In this document: piece after piece, positions 4,761 through 6,630 of the stretch
How positions within the stretch are numbered: the stretch's first letter is position 1
Layout of the letters: the number at the start of each line of letters is the position of its first letter
Source of the DNA: Rhodobacterales bacterium CG2_30_65_12
GTDB lineage: Bacteria > Pseudomonadota > Alphaproteobacteria > Rhodobacterales > Rhodobacteraceae
Assembly: GCA_001873585.1 (NCBI GenBank)
Contig: MNZL01000013.1
Span: forward strand, 390 to 7,019
DNA length: 6,630 nt
Direction of reading: 5' to 3'
Made by a program: the position numbers and the translations under genes
Notes under the pieces: generated by a model
Database searches by the model: none
What the model was told of the DNA's origin: nothing
Seen by the model: only the letters and a program-made list of their open reading frames with translations

Positions 4761-5951
4761 TTACACCGCCGAAAGCTTCAAAAGCTTGATCGCGGCAAAG
4801 TCGCTCACATCGCCGCCGACGCGCTTGGTGGCGTAGAACAGCACATGTGGCTTGGCCGAAAACGGATCGCGCAAGATGCGGGTATCGGGGCGTTCGGCCA
4901 CGGTGTAGCCGGCGGCGAAATTGCCAAAGGCGATGGGCGTGGCGTCGGCGCCGATGTCGGGCATGTCTTCGGCGATCAGCACCGGATACCCCATCAGCCG
5001 CGCTGGCTCAGCGGCAGCCAACCCGTCCGACCACAGGAAGCGGCCATCGAGATCCTTCATCTTGCGCACCGTGCCGGCAGTTTTCGAGCTCATCACGAAG
5101 GCGGCACCGGCGCGGTATTCGGCTTCGAGCGCATAGACGAGATCGACGATGGCATCGGCATCGAAGTCGCCGGCAACGCCCGAGGCCACGTAGCCCAGCG
5201 AGCCCCAGGTCCAGGTTGCGTTGGCCACGGCGGGATGGGTGAGAAAGCCGGTCGGCTTGTCGATCCCGTCGCCGGCGATGAAGGCCGCAGCCTCGGCACG
5301 GGCAAACTTGTCGGCGATCCGGCCCGCGAGCCAGGCCTCGATATCGAAGGCGGAATCGTCGAGCAGCCGCTGGCTCGCCTTCGGCAGCGCCGAGAGCTCA
5401 TGCAGCGGAATGGTGATGCGCTCGATGGTCGGGGTCGTGGTTTCGGTGAGCGCGCCGGTTTCGGTGGCCCAGCCCGAGCCCACGTCGCCGTGGTCGATCA
5501 GCACGTCGTAGGAGCTCGCCTCCACGTTCACCACATTCGCGATGGCGCGGATCGAGGCGGTCGAGGCGAGCACGCTGGCGATGCTGGCAGCGGTTTCGGG
5601 ATCGACCAGATAGCCGCCGTCCGAGGCGACGGCGGTGTTGAGCGCCTTGCCTTCCAGCACCAGGCCGCGCAGGCCGTCGTCATCGCCCGAGCGCACATAG
5701 GCCTCGAAGGCCTTCTTGTGCGGGGCGTCAAGGTCGCCGTGCGCGGCAAGCACCGGGCGCGCGGCGTTGAGGGATTTCCGATCCAGCATGGTCAGTCGCT
5801 CTTCCTGTTTGTTGATACGGGTTTGAATGTCGTCGTTAAAGCTTTTGATATCGCTTATTAAACCGGCCATGGCGGTCTTCATCTCCGTGGCCGGAGACAG
5901 GCCGGCAGGCGTACCTGTCTGGCCCTGAGCTTGCGTTTCTTCAGTGCTCAT
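4761..5951 (-). CDS. orfg5: GTA major capsid protein (HK97 fold)
   Basis: This 396-residue protein matches HK97-type phage major capsid proteins, RcGTA g5. Residues 24-57 form a charged helical stretch like the scaffolding delta domain that the g4 protease removes. The mature part probably begins near residue 103: G101-K102 is followed by ALNTAVASDGGYLVDPETA, the usual start of the folded capsid domain. Further family features are WATETGALTETTTPT, IPLHELSALPKASQRLLDDS (the long helix), FIAGDGIDKPTGFLTHP, and the P-domain end YFAT-like HVLFYATKRVGG with IKLLKLSAV. ATG 5951 has AGAGGA (5959-5964) seven bases upstream and lies 33 nt after the protease stop. Codons around residues 28-50 are AT-rich (TTA-ATA at residues 31-32), unlike the rest. 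A hairpin follows the stop codon. Confidence 0.95.
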   Translation of the reverse strand: MSTEETQAQGQTGTPAGLSPATEMKTAMAGLISDIKSFNDDIQTRINKQEERLTMLDRKSLNAARPVLAAHGDLDAPHKKAFEAYVRSGDDDGLRGLVLEGKALNTAVASDGGYLVDPETAASIASVLASTASIRAIANVVNVEASSYDVLIDHGDVGSGWATETGALTETTTPTIERITIPLHELSALPKASQRLLDDSAFDIEAWLAGRIADKFARAEAAAFIAGDGIDKPTGFLTHPAVANATWTWGSLGYVASGVAGDFDADAIVDLVYALEAEYRAGAAFVMSSKTAGTVRKMKDLDGRFLWSDGLAAAEPARLMGYPVLIAEDMPDIGADATPIAFGNFAAGYTVAERPDTRILRDPFSAKPHVLFYATKRVGGDVSDFAAIKLLKLSAV

Positions 5952-5984
5952 GGATTGTTCCTCTCGAGGGGTCGGATCGCTGCC

Positions 5985-6548
5985 TCAGTCTCCCGGGGCC
6001 AGCATCTGGCGGGCGTCGTTGATCGCCCCCGCCAGTTCGCGCCAGGTTTCGGCCTCGGGGCTTTCGCCCTTGGCCCCCACCCGCGCGCTGGGCAGCATCG
6101 GGAAGGTGACAAGCGACACCTCCCAGAGCTCCAGCTCGTTCAAGAGCCGCCGGCCCTTGTCGTCCTTGGTGGCGCGCAATGTGCGATAGCCGATCGACAG
6201 CCCGTCGATTGCGCCTGCGGCGATCAGCGCCGCCGCCTCGCGGCCCCGCGCCACGTCTGCAAGAATACGGCCCGACACACGCAGCCCGCGCGCATCTTCG
6301 CGCACCGCATCCCATACACCGATCGGTTGGGCCGGATCGTGCTGCCAGAGCATCTTCACCTGGCCGCCCCTGGCCGCCAGGGCGGCGAGCGATTTCGCAT
6401 AAGCCCCCTTGGCAACAATATCGCCGCCCCGGTCCAGCTCGCCAAAATAGCTCGCATAGCCCTCGATCTTCAGCCCGTCGGCCACGCTTTGCGTCTCGCC
6501 CAGCGCAACGAACTTGTGTTCGAGCCCCATATCCTTGAAATCGCTCAT
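5985..6548 (-). CDS. orfg4: GTA prohead protease (HK97 family, U35)
   Basis: The 187-residue product is an HK97-family prohead serine protease, RcGTA g4. It has the family's GLKIEGYASYFGELDRGGD (residues 25-43), the catalytic-histidine motif MLWQHDP with H70, the nucleophile motif GLSIGY with S118, and the acidic motif ELWEVSLVTFPM with E143. These form the expected His-Ser-Glu set, so the enzyme looks active. It would cut the N-terminal domain from the capsid protein encoded next door. The start at 6548 is favoured because AAGGAG (6554-6559) lies five bases ahead and MSDF is the usual N-terminus. An in-frame ATG at 6575 overlaps the preceding frame's TGA as ATGA and would add nine residues, but it has only a weak ribosome site. 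Confidence 0.93.
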   Translation of the reverse strand: MSDFKDMGLEHKFVALGETQSVADGLKIEGYASYFGELDRGGDIVAKGAYAKSLAALAARGGQVKMLWQHDPAQPIGVWDAVREDARGLRVSGRILADVARGREAAALIAAGAIDGLSIGYRTLRATKDDKGRRLLNELELWEVSLVTFPMLPSARVGAKGESPEAETWRELAGAINDARQMLAPGD

Positions 6549-6553
6549 GATCT

Positions 6554-6559
6554 CTCCTT
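6554..6559 (-). promoter_or_regulatory. Ribosome binding site deciding the protease start
   Basis: AAGGAG five bases before ATG 6548. It supports the shorter protease over the in-frame ATG at 6575, which it lies downstream of. Confidence 0.7.
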
Positions 6560-6571
6560 GTTTCTGCGCGC

Positions 6572-6628
6572 TCATCCCGCCGCCAAGGGCGCTCTGAGCA
6601 TCGGTCCGGCGAGGCCGGTCCAAAGCAC
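6572..6628 (-). CDS. C-terminal end of an upstream reading frame, possibly GTA g3.5 (cut by window edge)
   Basis: Ahead of the protease a frame is open from the window edge to a TGA at 6572-6574 and reads VLWTGLAGPMLRAPLAAG. In RcGTA the small gene g3.5 lies between portal (g3) and protease (g4), so this tail is expected here. Its hydrophobic character would fit a small membrane-associated protein. The stop overlaps an in-frame protease ATG as ATGA, and ends 23 nt before the preferred protease start. Eighteen residues are too few for a family assignment, and the protease frame is also open through this stretch, so the call rests mainly on gene order. Confidence 0.4.
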   Translation of the reverse strand: MLWTGLAGPMLRAPLAAG

Positions 6629-6630
6629 CG

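Noticed and set aside
5805..5845. Promoter on the plus strand (TTGATA and TTAAAG, 18-base spacing)
   Set aside because: Only a loose match in an AT-rich patch inside the capsid gene, with no gene downstream on that strand. Mentioned under a finding but not annotated.
4515..5861. 448-codon open frame on the plus strand, antisense to the capsid gene
   Set aside because: It mirrors the capsid gene, and its His/Gly/Arg-rich product is typical of the antisense frames of GC-rich genes. No family resemblance, and no matching gene neighbours on that strand.
1..6630. CRISPR array, tRNA or rRNA gene, insertion sequence, attachment site
   Set aside because: No regularly spaced repeats, cloverleaf-like arrangement, transposase frame or terminal inverted repeats were seen; protein-coding sequence fills nearly the whole window.

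Overview
All readable genes lie on the minus strand. They form the middle of an alphaproteobacterial gene transfer agent (GTA) cluster of the Rhodobacter capsulatus (RcGTA) type. Gene order, protein sizes and family-typical sequences match RcGTA orfg4 to orfg13, with the start of orfg14 cut by the left edge and probably the end of orfg3.5 cut by the right edge. The base composition is strongly GC-rich and the gene set is characteristic of Rhodobacterales (roseobacter/Rhodobacter group). No integrase, repressor, lysis gene, tRNA or insertion sequence is visible. That fits a chromosomal GTA core better than an ordinary prophage, although 6.6 kb cannot exclude a related prophage.

Reading in the direction of transcription (right to left): a short reading-frame tail (6572-6628, perhaps g3.5); HK97-type prohead protease g4 (5985-6548); HK97-fold major capsid protein g5 (4761-5951); a 166-nt non-coding, highly structured spacer (4595-4760); head-tail adaptor g6; stopper g7; tail terminator g8; major tail tube protein g9; two tail assembly chaperones g10 and g10.1; a very short tape measure protein g11; distal tail protein g12; baseplate hub g13; and the first 26 codons of the NlpC/P60 cell-wall peptidase g14.

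The proteins would act in sequence. The protease matures the capsid shell, g6-g7 close the head and dock the tail, g9 polymerises around g11 with g10/g10.1 as chaperones and is capped by g8, and g12-g13-g14 build the tip that crosses the recipient's envelope. Downstream of the spacer the genes are nearly gapless: six junctions overlap by 1-4 nt. The genes whose products are needed in most copies (capsid, tail tube) have instead a short leader and their own Shine-Dalgarno sequence.

The system itself is known. The least explained part of the window is the spacer between capsid and adaptor genes. It holds a 14-bp hairpin with no U-tract directly behind the capsid stop codon, and a second long inverted repeat with competing arms. 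No internal promoter could be supported with confidence.
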